64,000 nucleotides of DNA from Streptomyces sp. SID12501 (GTDB lineage: Bacteria; Actinomycetota; Actinomycetes; Streptomycetales; Streptomycetaceae), in NCBI RefSeq assembly GCF_010550245.1, contig NZ_JAAGLU010000020.1:1-64000 (forward strand). Reading direction: 5' to 3'. Below the pieces are notes generated by a model that saw only the letters and a list, made by a program, of their open reading frames with translations, was not told the origin of the DNA and did not search any database. The position numbers and the translations under genes are program-made. Below, in pieces: positions 52,653 to 60,993 of this stretch. Position 1 is the stretch's first letter. Each line of letters opens with the position of its first letter.

Positions 52653-53548
52653 GCCCCGTCGCCGTCATCGTCGTCACCTGGAACAGCGCCTCGGTGCTCC
52701 CCGGGTTCCTCGCCGCGCTTCCCGACGGCATGGCGGGCCTCGACTGGCGGCTCGTCGTCGCCGACAACGACTCCGCCGACGACACCGTCGAGGTTCTCCG
52801 GACACTGGCCCCCGACGCCACCGTCGTCCAGACCGGGCGCAACGCCGGGTACGCGGCCGGGGTCAACGCGGCGCTGGGTGCGGCCGGTGAGCACGGGACC
52901 GTCCTCATCTGCAACGCCGACATCCGGATGGGGGAAGGCTGCGCCAAACGCCTCGTCGACAGTCTCGGCGAGGGTGTCGGGATCGCCGTACCCCTGCTGT
53001 ACGAAGAGGGCAGCGACACGCCCCACTACTCGCTGCGCCGCGAGTCGAGTGTGACCCGGGCGCTCGGCGAGGCCCTCATCGGGAACACCAGAGCCGGACG
53101 CTTCCCACTCCTCAGCGAGCTCGTCACCGACCCCGCCGCGTACCGGCGGCCCACGCGCGCGGACTGGGCGACCGGCGCGCTCATGGCCATCTCGGAGGAC
53201 TGCCTGGCCGCTTGCGGCCTGTGGGACGAGTCCTTCTTCCTCTACTCGGAGGAGACCGAGTACTGCCTGCGCGCCCGGGACCACGGATACGCCACCCAGC
53301 TGGAGCCGACCGCCGAGGCCGTTCACCTGGGCGGCGACTCCCAGGTGTCACCCCGCCTCTGGACCCTCCTCACCCTCAACCGGGTCCGCCTGTACCGCCG
53401 ACGTCACGGCGCCCTGGCCACGGCGGCCTTCCGCACAGCGGTCCTGCTCCGCGAAACGTCACGCGCCGCGCTGGGCCGCCCGGCCGCCCGCGCGGCGGCA
53501 ACCGCACTGGCCAGACCGGGCGCCCTGCGCAAAACACCGGGCCCGTAA
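52649..53548 (+). CDS. glycosyltransferase family 2 (rhamnosyltransferase-like)
   Basis: The 299-residue protein begins VAVIVVTWNSASVLPGFLAA, with VVADNDSADDTVEVLRTLAP and GTVLICNADIRMGEGCAKRL (the DxD-type metal site, about 90-96), SEETEYCLRARDHGYATQLE near the C-terminus, typical of WbbL-type transferases. ATG overlaps the fused Wzz-ligase stop (ATGA), so the two are coupled. Confidence 0.82.
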   Translation: MSPVAVIVVTWNSASVLPGFLAALPDGMAGLDWRLVVADNDSADDTVEVLRTLAPDATVVQTGRNAGYAAGVNAALGAAGEHGTVLICNADIRMGEGCAKRLVDSLGEGVGIAVPLLYEEGSDTPHYSLRRESSVTRALGEALIGNTRAGRFPLLSELVTDPAAYRRPTRADWATGALMAISEDCLAACGLWDESFFLYSEETEYCLRARDHGYATQLEPTAEAVHLGGDSQVSPRLWTLLTLNRVRLYRRRHGALATAAFRTAVLLRETSRAALGRPAARAAATALARPGALRKTPGP

Positions 53549-53570
53549 CAGCGAGCGTCCACAGGGGCGC

Positions 53571-53631
53571 CCCACAGGGGCGCGGGGCTGTATCGATATG
53601 CGGCTCCGCCGCGTGGGCGCGACAAGCCACG
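53571..53631. repeat. Streptomyces-type dispersed short repeat
   Basis: Between convergent genes, CAGGGGCGCGGGGCTGTATC followed by GCGGCTCCGCCGC (5-bp stem) and GGGCGCGACAAGCCAC reads like the short GC-rich repeat common in Streptomyces intergenic regions. It may act as a bidirectional terminator. Recognition is from memory. Confidence 0.55.
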
Positions 53632-53671
53632 ATGGCGCCGCAGCCGGCCGCCAGCAGATCGAGGCACCCCC

Positions 53672-54661
53672 TCAGCCCGCTGCCGTACTCCGTGGCCGGC
53701 ACACCATGGCAACGAAATCGTGCCCCAGGTCAGGGAGGACCGCGTCCTCCAGAGCAAAGCACCGCTCCAGCAGCGCCAGCGTCTCGGACTCCTGGTCAAG
53801 GAAGTTGTGCGCGATCCCCGAGAACGCGATGTGCAACACCGTCCCCCCGTAAGGCCGTTCCTCGACGACGTCGAACTCGCGCCGCAGACCCGGCAGCAGC
53901 GCCGCCGCGTCGACCGCCTCCGAGGGGTCGTCCAGCACCATCGCCAGTCTGCTGGGCCGTACGACACGGTGTTTGATCCGGCCGTCGGCCAGGCGCCGAC
54001 GCTCTTCGGGCAGTCGGCCCAGGAGGTCGTTCGCCGCGTCCAGTTGGCCGTCGGTCCACTGGAACCGGGTGGGTCCGACGAACTCGTCGACCACGAACGT
54101 CCCGCCGGGCTCGATCAGTTGGGAGAGTCGGGGCAGGGTCTCGTCGAGGTCGTCGAAATGGTGCAGCGACTGCAGGCCCAGTAATACGTCGAAGCGTTCC
54201 CCGTCGCCGGCCATCCGGTTGACGTCACTGACCCGGAAGCGCAGTACGTCGGCGAGGCCGTGCTCGGCGGCGGCGCGGGTGGCGAAGTCGATCCGTTGCT
54301 GCGCCACGTCCACGCCCTCCAGGAGGCCGAACGCGCCGGTCTTCGCCCAGAGAAGTTCGTTGCCGCCGGTGCCGCACCCCAGCGACAGGCCGCGCAGATC
54401 GGTGCGCGGCGCGAAGTGCTCGGCGGCCACGTACTCGGGAAATGATATGTCGGGGTCGCCGGTCATCAGCAGGTTCCAGCGTTCGACGACCGCCGGTATC
54501 GCCCACCACTCGGTCAGCGACGGGTCGACCTGGGACCAGTGCTGGACCACCCGTGCGCCGCCCCGCACCCGTAACTTGGCCAGCACCGGGTCGAGTTCCA
54601 ATCGCCGTAACTTGCGCAGTAATCGGTCCGCGTCATGTCTGTTGACCAGGTTGTTCAGCAT
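53672..54661 (-). CDS. class I SAM-dependent methyltransferase
   Basis: A 329-residue protein with motif I GLSLGCGTGGNELLWAK (about 87-103), FDVLLGLQSLHHFDDLD (motif IV region) and PGGTFVVDEFVGPTRFQ. An N-terminal helical region of about 85 residues precedes the fold. It likely methylates a sugar in the surface glycan. The start overlaps the stop of the upstream methyltransferase gene by 7 bp. Confidence 0.8.
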   Translation of the reverse strand: MLNNLVNRHDADRLLRKLRRLELDPVLAKLRVRGGARVVQHWSQVDPSLTEWWAIPAVVERWNLLMTGDPDISFPEYVAAEHFAPRTDLRGLSLGCGTGGNELLWAKTGAFGLLEGVDVAQQRIDFATRAAAEHGLADVLRFRVSDVNRMAGDGERFDVLLGLQSLHHFDDLDETLPRLSQLIEPGGTFVVDEFVGPTRFQWTDGQLDAANDLLGRLPEERRRLADGRIKHRVVRPSRLAMVLDDPSEAVDAAALLPGLRREFDVVEERPYGGTVLHIAFSGIAHNFLDQESETLALLERCFALEDAVLPDLGHDFVAMVCRPRSTAAG

Positions 54662-55332
54662 ACGGGCTCCGTTCTGACGGCTATGAGTGACTTCGGGGCA
54701 CCGAGCACCCGCTCGCTGAGGAGCACCGAACCAGGGAACAGATAACGCATTTCGGTGCGGGTCAGCAGCTCGATGTTGATCACCGCGTCCATCGCCGACT
54801 CCGGGCTGTCGGGGCGGCTGTGGACAAGCGGCCAGCGGCGTACGAGACGTGCCCTGGCCGCGAGCGGCAGGAACTGGAAGCCGGGCGCCACGAAGTGGGG
54901 CTCGACGGGGAAGTACCGGTACGGCGTCTGGATCCAGTGCAGCGGCGCCAGTGACTCGACGGCCGAGACGAACTTCCGACGCTGGCTGTGGCCGCCCACG
55001 TGCTCGATGGTCGAGTTGGAGAACACCAGGTCGAAGCCGCCGCGGGCGCTCAGTTCGGCGGCGACCGCCTCGTCGGTGACGTCGGCGACCTCTGCGGTGA
55101 TCCAGTCGGGCAGTTCGGCGGGATGCTCCGCCAGATTGATCAGATGGACGTGCTTGGCACGTACGGGTGCGCGCAGCCACATGTCGGCCGTCCCGCCCAG
55201 GTCCACGACGCTCATGTTCTCGATGCCGGGGAAGCATCGCCGAAACCGCTCCCAGCGGGCGATGCGCATGCGTTCGCCCAGCGAGCCGGGCGCGTCGACG
55301 AACTTGTTCCTGAGGGCGCGGGAGCGGGGCAT
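54655..55332 (-). CDS. class I SAM-dependent methyltransferase (second)
   Basis: A 225-residue protein with MSVVDLGGTADMWLRA (motif I, about 41-56), VHLINLAEHPAELPDW, and FDLVFSNSTIEHVGGHS (motif IV region). ATG 55332 is preferred over upstream in-frame starts because MPRSRALRNKFVD leads directly into conserved sequence; the earlier residues are a Phe/Leu/Pro-rich run without pattern. Probably a glycan or lipid-linked sugar methyltransferase paired with the one downstream. Confidence 0.75.
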   Translation of the reverse strand: MPRSRALRNKFVDAPGSLGERMRIARWERFRRCFPGIENMSVVDLGGTADMWLRAPVRAKHVHLINLAEHPAELPDWITAEVADVTDEAVAAELSARGGFDLVFSNSTIEHVGGHSQRRKFVSAVESLAPLHWIQTPYRYFPVEPHFVAPGFQFLPLAARARLVRRWPLVHSRPDSPESAMDAVINIELLTRTEMRYLFPGSVLLSERVLGAPKSLIAVRTEPVC

Positions 55333-55459
55333 GGGATCAACCACCTGTGTTCGGAACGGGAGAAGAAACAGCGGGAGAGAGCAGCGGGAGAAGAACCGCG
55401 GGGGAGGCGCGGCGGGGGAGGAGCAACGGTCGGCGTAGCAGGGCGGCTTCATCCGGGCG

Positions 55460-56257
55460 TCACCACCGGGTGTAGAAGCTGGCCGGGTTCACCAGATAGC
55501 GGACGGTGGGGTGCGGCACATGAAGCACCCGGTGACTGCGGGCGTACCGGTGGATCAGCTCCCAGTCCTCCCGGGGCATCACCTCCGGTGTCCGGCGCAG
55601 ACGGCTGAAGTACAGGGAGCGACTGCGGCGGCCGACGAAGGCGTTCGTGTCGAGGAAGGACTCGCGGGCGGCCCGGCGCCGGTCGTAGGGCACCGACAGG
55701 ACGTCCCGCTCGCTTCCGTCGGCCAGGACACGGCGCAGCGCCGTGTAGACACCGTCGGGCCCGCCGGGGGACTCCAGGACCGCCAACGCCCGTTCCAGAT
55801 GGTCGGGTTCCCACAGGTTGTCGTCGTCCAGGAACGCCACGTACCGCGAGCGGCTGAGGCGGATGCCGACGTTGCGCACGACTCCCGCCACGCCGGTGTT
55901 GCGTGCCAGCGAGACGGCGAACAGCCTTGGGTCGTCCGGGAGTTCGGGCAGTCCGGCGCCGTCGTCGACGACGATCACGACCTGGTCGCGAACGGTCTGG
56001 TCCAGAGCCGAGCGCACCGCCGCACACAGCGCCTCGGGACGTCGGTGGGTGGCGATCACCGTGGCGACCAGCGCCGAGGGCGGTGACGGCAGTCCGGCGG
56101 CCAGCCGTCGGGTCTCGGCGTTCTCGATCCGGCGCAGCCGCACCGCGGTGGGGGCCAGCAGGACCTTGTTCCTGGCCTCGAAGAGCACCAGCCAGCCGAA
56201 CAACGCCTTGAGCAGGGTCCAGGGCGCCCGTGCGACACGGCGCACGACGCCGCTCAC
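55460..56257 (-). CDS. glycosyltransferase family 2
   Basis: The 265-residue protein has VATVIATHRRPEALCAAVRS, VVIVVDDGAGLPELPDDPRL and YVAFLDDDNLWEPDHLERAL, the GT-A DxD-like metal site (about 137-143). GTG 56257 is chosen because it overlaps the upstream stop (GTGA) and has GGAG 8 bases before it. Confidence 0.8.
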   Translation of the reverse strand: MSGVVRRVARAPWTLLKALFGWLVLFEARNKVLLAPTAVRLRRIENAETRRLAAGLPSPPSALVATVIATHRRPEALCAAVRSALDQTVRDQVVIVVDDGAGLPELPDDPRLFAVSLARNTGVAGVVRNVGIRLSRSRYVAFLDDDNLWEPDHLERALAVLESPGGPDGVYTALRRVLADGSERDVLSVPYDRRRAARESFLDTNAFVGRRSRSLYFSRLRRTPEVMPREDWELIHRYARSHRVLHVPHPTVRYLVNPASFYTRW

Positions 56258-57411
56258 GACGACGGCTCCGGCTGGACGAGGCGGCCGTCGGACATCCGGT
56301 TGTTGCTCCACACGTTTCCGGCGCCGCCCGCGTTCCAGTGGGCGACGACGCCGTAGCCGCCGGACGCGGGGTGGTACTCCGTCGAGAAGATGTTGTCGGT
56401 GACCCTGATCCCGGTGGCGCCCGTGTCACCGCCGTACAGGGCGTACGCGCCGCCGGCGATCCAGTTGTCGTCCACGGTGACGTTGCGGACCACGCCGGTG
56501 TCCGCGAACAGGCCGATGCTGCCCGAGGCACCCTGCTTGAGGCTGGTCGGGTTCAGCAGGGTGTTGTGGCGGATGATCAAGTGGCCGGTGTTGCCGCCGC
56601 CGCTGATCACCGTGTTGGTGTGCTGCCACTCACCGCCGAGGTTGATGAACGGCTCGATGTCGTGAACGTAGTTGTCGTGCAGGTTCCCCTGCCCCATGGA
56701 CAGGGCGTCGCCGAACACCGAGACGTCGCACCAGCCGACCTCGATGGAGCTGACCCCCATGTTCGACACCGCGTAGTCCACGCCGCCGTTGTCCGGCCCC
56801 TTGCCTGGTACGGCCGTGATGGTGGAGTGCAGGACCTTCAGGCCGCTGAAACCGGGGCGCAGGTTGATGCCCCACCAGTTGTCCGAGGTGATCCTGGTGT
56901 CGATGACGGTGACGTTGTTGGCGTAGATGTCGAGCGTGCCGGTGATGTCCTGGCCCCGGATGACGAGCCCGTTGGTGCGGACGGCCCAGTACCCGGTGTT
57001 GTGGGGCTTGAGGGCGATCCGCGGTCCGGTGGTGTCGGCGTCGGGGAAGCCGCAGGCGCCGGGCGAGGCGCAGTTGGTCCTGGCCGCCGGGGCGCCGGAC
57101 GCACTGCCGGTGCCCGGCGTCGCGGTCGGCTTCCGGGACGGGGTGGGCTTGGCTGTCGGGGTGGGCTTCCTGGTCGGGGACGGCGAGGCGGTGGGGCTGC
57201 TCGTCGCCTCGCCGACGGTGGCCGACGGATCCGGGCTCGGTGACGCGGAGGACCCGTCCGTACGGCAGGTCGGTCCGTCGGCCGGGCAGTCCTGTGACAC
57301 GGACCGGTCCGAGCCGGAGCCCGAGCAGGCCGCGCCGAGGACCGCCAGCAACGCTGCGAGCAGCAGTCCCACGAGCGAGTTGCGGCTGATGCGCCGTGAC
57401 ATCAGGTTCAC
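56254..57411 (-). CDS. secreted right-handed beta-helix lipoprotein
   Basis: The 385-residue protein has a lipoprotein signal (LLAALLAVLGAACSGSGSD), a Ser/Pro/Thr linker (about 50-110, with PTRKPTPTAKPTPSRKPT) and a beta-helix (about 125-370) with repeated turns such as LDIYANNVTVIDTRITSDNW and VRNVTVDDNWIAGGAYALYG. Such folds occur in polysaccharide lyases and epimerases. No clear catalytic set is visible. A shorter ATG start at 57402 with AGGTG upstream is also possible. Sitting between a glycosyltransferase and the flippase, it may trim or bind the exported glycan. Confidence 0.7.
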   Translation of the reverse strand: MNLMSRRISRNSLVGLLLAALLAVLGAACSGSGSDRSVSQDCPADGPTCRTDGSSASPSPDPSATVGEATSSPTASPSPTRKPTPTAKPTPSRKPTATPGTGSASGAPAARTNCASPGACGFPDADTTGPRIALKPHNTGYWAVRTNGLVIRGQDITGTLDIYANNVTVIDTRITSDNWWGINLRPGFSGLKVLHSTITAVPGKGPDNGGVDYAVSNMGVSSIEVGWCDVSVFGDALSMGQGNLHDNYVHDIEPFINLGGEWQHTNTVISGGGNTGHLIIRHNTLLNPTSLKQGASGSIGLFADTGVVRNVTVDDNWIAGGAYALYGGDTGATGIRVTDNIFSTEYHPASGGYGVVAHWNAGGAGNVWSNNRMSDGRLVQPEPSS

Positions 57412-58961
57412 CTCATGTCCTCTTGGGGAGGCCGGACCGGTGCGGAGGACCGGTGCCGGCCGTGGTGGGGCCGGTCGCTGCGGTCGACGCCGCGCAGGAA
57501 GTCACGGCTGGGCAGTACGCACAGCGTGTAGCCGGCCAGGGCGATCGTGCTGATGGCGAGAAGCGCGAGCCGTCCGTCGCCGAACAGCCGCTGCAGGCCG
57601 AGGACGATCGCGGCCATCACGGCCCCGCCGAGGAAGGGCCACGCGCAGGCCCTGGCGACCCGGCCGAAACCGATGCCGCCACGGTGCAGGGCGACCAGGA
57701 ACACGGGCACCACCAAGCCGCCGGCGACCAGGACATGGGCCTGCGAGACCCCGACGATGCCGTTGAGACGGGATGCGACGAGAAGCACCGGGACCAGGGC
57801 CGCGAGCCACAGGACCTGTACCAGGAAGAGCGAGCGGCGCTGGCCGATCGCGACCAGACAGTCGTAGGCGAGTTCGCTGCCGATGCGGATCAGGCCGAGG
57901 ACCATCAGCCAGGGCAGTGCGGCGGCGGCGGGGCCCCAGCGGTCTCCGTAGATCGTCACGATGGCAGGCTCCGCTAGGCAGGCCAGCAGGACGCACAGCG
58001 GGACGGTGCCGGTGATCACCACGCCCAGGGCGCGGCTGAAGCCCTGGGCGAGAGCCTGTGGTGACTCGGCCAGGCGGGAGAAGCCGGCGAAGGAGACCCG
58101 GCGGGCGGCCTCGGAGATGATCCGCACGGGCCAGCCGGACATGTTGAAGGCGAGTACGTAGAAACCCAGCGCCACATTGCCCAGTGTCGCGCCGACCACC
58201 ATGGTGTCGACGTTGACCACCGCGAGGGCCAGCATGCTCGCCCCCGCCAGCGGCAGCCCGAACCTGAGCAGCGCCCGGGCCTGATCGGGATCCCAGCCGA
58301 ACTTCAGGGTGCCGGGTGCCGCCAGCCCGCAGCCGATCAGCGTCACCACGTTCCCCGCCACCGCTCCCCAGGCGAAGCTCATCGCACCCCAGCCCTCGAA
58401 GGCCAGCAGCAGCGTCACCGAGGTGCTGACCACGAAGTTGAGCGCGTCCACGACCATCCGCTTGCCCTGGGCGAACTCCCGGGTGAGGAAACCGGCGGGC
58501 ACCTGCGCCACCCCGTCGATCACCACGCACAGGCACATCACCCGCAGTACGCCCGCGGCGTCCGGTGAGCCGAGGAGGCCCGCCACCGTCGGCGCCGCCG
58601 CGAACAGCGCCACGTACAGCAGGCCGCTGGAGAGGACGCTGAGGGTCAGTACGGTCGGTGCGAACCGCCGTGCGTCGCCCTCCCAGCGCACGATGGCCAG
58701 GCCCACGCCCAGCTCGTTCGCGGACAGCAGGACCAGCAGTACGGTCTGGGCGATGCCGTAGACGCCCCACTCCGCCGGTCCGAGGGCGAAGCGCGCCAGC
58801 AGGATGCCGGTCGCGAAGTTGCCCAGCCGCATGACGACGGTGTTGATCAGGCTCCAGCGGGCAGCCGAACGGACCTTCCCGCCCAGGGAGGGGGCAGCGG
58901 CCGGAGCGGGGGTGTCGCTGGGTTCAGCGGTCCCGCTGTCCGGTGTGCGAACGCTGTCCAT
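57408..58961 (-). CDS. polysaccharide flippase (Wzx/MATE-type)
   Basis: The 517-residue protein has about 12-14 membrane helices and the opening RSAARWSLINTVVMRLGNFA common to Wzx/RfbX translocases, with LARFALGPAEWGVYGIAQTV and a helix GFLTREFAQGKRMVVDALNF. It moves undecaprenyl-linked repeat units across the membrane. It overlaps the following secreted protein gene (GTGA) and the preceding Wzz-like gene by 38 bp. Confidence 0.85.
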   Translation of the reverse strand: MDSVRTPDSGTAEPSDTPAPAAAPSLGGKVRSAARWSLINTVVMRLGNFATGILLARFALGPAEWGVYGIAQTVLLVLLSANELGVGLAIVRWEGDARRFAPTVLTLSVLSSGLLYVALFAAAPTVAGLLGSPDAAGVLRVMCLCVVIDGVAQVPAGFLTREFAQGKRMVVDALNFVVSTSVTLLLAFEGWGAMSFAWGAVAGNVVTLIGCGLAAPGTLKFGWDPDQARALLRFGLPLAGASMLALAVVNVDTMVVGATLGNVALGFYVLAFNMSGWPVRIISEAARRVSFAGFSRLAESPQALAQGFSRALGVVITGTVPLCVLLACLAEPAIVTIYGDRWGPAAAALPWLMVLGLIRIGSELAYDCLVAIGQRRSLFLVQVLWLAALVPVLLVASRLNGIVGVSQAHVLVAGGLVVPVFLVALHRGGIGFGRVARACAWPFLGGAVMAAIVLGLQRLFGDGRLALLAISTIALAGYTLCVLPSRDFLRGVDRSDRPHHGRHRSSAPVRPPQEDMR

Positions 58962-59805
58962 GAGTCGACTCCTCGTCGAGCGGCTCGGCGGCGGGTGCCA
59001 CGACCGTGGCGGCCCGTCCCGCTCTCGGCTCCGCGGCGGGCCTGTTGGCGGACCGCGCCCAGGCGGGCGGGGTGCGCAGAGCGATCGTCTGTTCCGCGAC
59101 CGACTCCTCGGCCGTCGCCCGGGGGGCGGCGACAAGGGGCTCGGCCGCCGGCGCCGGCTCGGGCGCGTCGACCGCCGGTGCGGGTTCCTCCGGGGTCGCC
59201 GCCGGGTGCGTCCGGCGGCGCGCCTCCACGTAGAAGACGGCGATCAGGCTCAGCACCAGGCCCATGCCGCCGGCCATGATCATGTACTCGAGCCGGGTCT
59301 TGGTCTGCGCCACCGGCGGCTGCGGAACCACGATCGTCATCATCTGGATCATGGCCTTGGGGTCGACCGACTGCTGTTCCTGGAACTGCTCCAGTCGGTC
59401 CGTGGCATACGCGGTGAGAATGCGGTCCGAGGCCAGGACCGCTGCCCTGTCCGTGCCGGTGACCGTGAGCCACATGAGCGGCCCCTGCGCGTTGTCGGCG
59501 ATCTTGGCCTCGAACGTACCGGTGGCACCACGGGACTTGAGCTCCCGGACGGAGCCGTCGGAGTTGAGGTTGCGGGCCAGGCTGTCCGCCATGCCGGTGA
59601 GCGAGGTCTGGGTGCTGAGGAAGGGGTTGCCGCCATAGGCGACGGTGGCCTTCGGGGAGTTCAGAAGCTGCACCGTGCTCTGCGACTGGTAGGTGACCGG
59701 AACCAGCATCACCACGGCGGCCACCAGACCGGCGGTCAGCAGCAGTCCGGGCAGCAGGACGTACCAGCGCCTGCGCGTGACACGGAAGATCTCAGCGAGA
59801 TCCAT
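58924..59805 (-). CDS. Wzz-like chain-length regulator (third)
   Basis: The 293-residue protein has RRRWYVLLPGLLLTAGLVAA as first helix, an extracellular domain (YQSQSTVQLLNSPKATVAYG; LMWLTVTGTDRAAVLASDRI, about 105-125), a second helix (about 176-196) and a Pro/Ala-rich acidic cytoplasmic tail (200-293). It matches the N-terminal half of the 50595-52652 fusion in order and short motifs. There is no Walker-type kinase. Confidence 0.72.
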   Translation of the reverse strand: MDLAEIFRVTRRRWYVLLPGLLLTAGLVAAVVMLVPVTYQSQSTVQLLNSPKATVAYGGNPFLSTQTSLTGMADSLARNLNSDGSVRELKSRGATGTFEAKIADNAQGPLMWLTVTGTDRAAVLASDRILTAYATDRLEQFQEQQSVDPKAMIQMMTIVVPQPPVAQTKTRLEYMIMAGGMGLVLSLIAVFYVEARRRTHPAATPEEPAPAVDAPEPAPAAEPLVAAPRATAEESVAEQTIALRTPPAWARSANRPAAEPRAGRAATVVAPAAEPLDEESTHGQRSHTGQRDR

Positions 59806-59856
59806 GGCGGTCCCCCATTGCGGCCAAATGTTCTACGAGCGTGTGTTTCAAGCGGA

Positions 59857-60990
59857 TCATATGGGGAACGCGCGGTCGATGGCTCCCGGCAGGTCGGTCG
59901 GTCTCTGCCGGGTGCTCGCTGTGCCCCCCTCCAGCAGTACATCGGCGATCCGGTCACTCGCGCGGCCGTCCCACAGGTCGGGCCTGCGCGGTGCGGGCGG
60001 GGCGTCCAGCACCCTGTTCACGGTGGACACGATCCGCGCCGGATCCCGGCCGGCCAGCACATTGGTGCCCTGCTCGACGGTGATGGGCCGCTCGGTGTTG
60101 TCCCGCAGGGTCACACACGGCACGCCCAGTGCGGTGGTCTCCTCCTGGATGCCACCGGAGTCCGTCAGCACGATCCGGGCGGAGTCCTGGAGGGCGATGA
60201 AGTCCAGGTATCCGGCGGGCGGAACGAGCCGGATGCCCCCGGGGACGCCGATGTCTGCCAGCCGCTGCGAGGCGCGCGGGTGCACGGGCAGCAGGAGCGG
60301 GCAGCGGCCGGCGATCTCGCCCAGGGCCTTCAGCAGCGCGGCCAGGACCTCCGGGTCGTCCACGTTGGCGGGCCGGTGCAGGGTGACCAGGCCGTACTCG
60401 CCCTTGGACAGGCCGTACCGGTCGAGGACGTCCGAGGCCCTGGCCCGCTCCAGGTTGGCCAGCAACGTGTCGATCATGACGTTGCCGACCAGGTGGATCT
60501 GGTCGTCCCGGTAGCCCTCGGCACGCAGGTTCTCTGCGGCGTCCGGCGAGGGGGCCAGCAGATAGTCGCTGACCCGGTCGGTGGCGACGCGGTTGACCTC
60601 CTCCGGCATGCTCCAGTCGCGGCTGCGCAGGCCGGCCTCGACGTGGGCCAGCAGCGGCCCGGCCTTCGCGGTGACGAGGGCGCAGGCCAGGGTGGAGTTG
60701 ATGTCGCCGACCACCACGACGATGTCCGGGGACACCTCGTCGAGGAGCGGTTCGAACGCGGTCATCACACGCCCGGTCTGCTCGGCGTGGCTGCCGGAGC
60801 CGACCCCGAGGAAGCGGTCGGGCGGCCGGATGCCGAGGTCGGCGAAGAACACGTCGTTCATGGCCGGGTCGTAGTGCTGGCCGGTGTGGACGAGGATCAC
60901 CTCGGCGCCCCGGCGTTCCAGGGCGTCCATCACCGGTTTGATCTTCATGTAGTTGGGTCGCGCCCCGGCGACGCAGATGACTCGCGTCAT
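59857..60990 (-). CDS. wecB: UDP-N-acetylglucosamine 2-epimerase (non-hydrolysing)
   Basis: The 377-residue protein shows the WecB layout: ICVAGARPNYMKIKPVMDAL at the start, TGQHYDPAMNDVFFADLGI, VVVGDINSTLACALVTAKAG, HVEAGLRSRDWSMPEEVNRV and the UDP-binding LTDSGGIQEETTALGVPC. It converts UDP-GlcNAc to UDP-ManNAc. It is followed after 3 bp by the dehydrogenase, pointing to UDP-ManNAc uronate. A related family member (WbpI type) acts on 2,3-diacetamido uronates, so the exact substrate is open. Confidence 0.9.
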   Translation of the reverse strand: MTRVICVAGARPNYMKIKPVMDALERRGAEVILVHTGQHYDPAMNDVFFADLGIRPPDRFLGVGSGSHAEQTGRVMTAFEPLLDEVSPDIVVVVGDINSTLACALVTAKAGPLLAHVEAGLRSRDWSMPEEVNRVATDRVSDYLLAPSPDAAENLRAEGYRDDQIHLVGNVMIDTLLANLERARASDVLDRYGLSKGEYGLVTLHRPANVDDPEVLAALLKALGEIAGRCPLLLPVHPRASQRLADIGVPGGIRLVPPAGYLDFIALQDSARIVLTDSGGIQEETTALGVPCVTLRDNTERPITVEQGTNVLAGRDPARIVSTVNRVLDAPPAPRRPDLWDGRASDRIADVLLEGGTASTRQRPTDLPGAIDRAFPI

Positions 60991-60993
60991 GGT

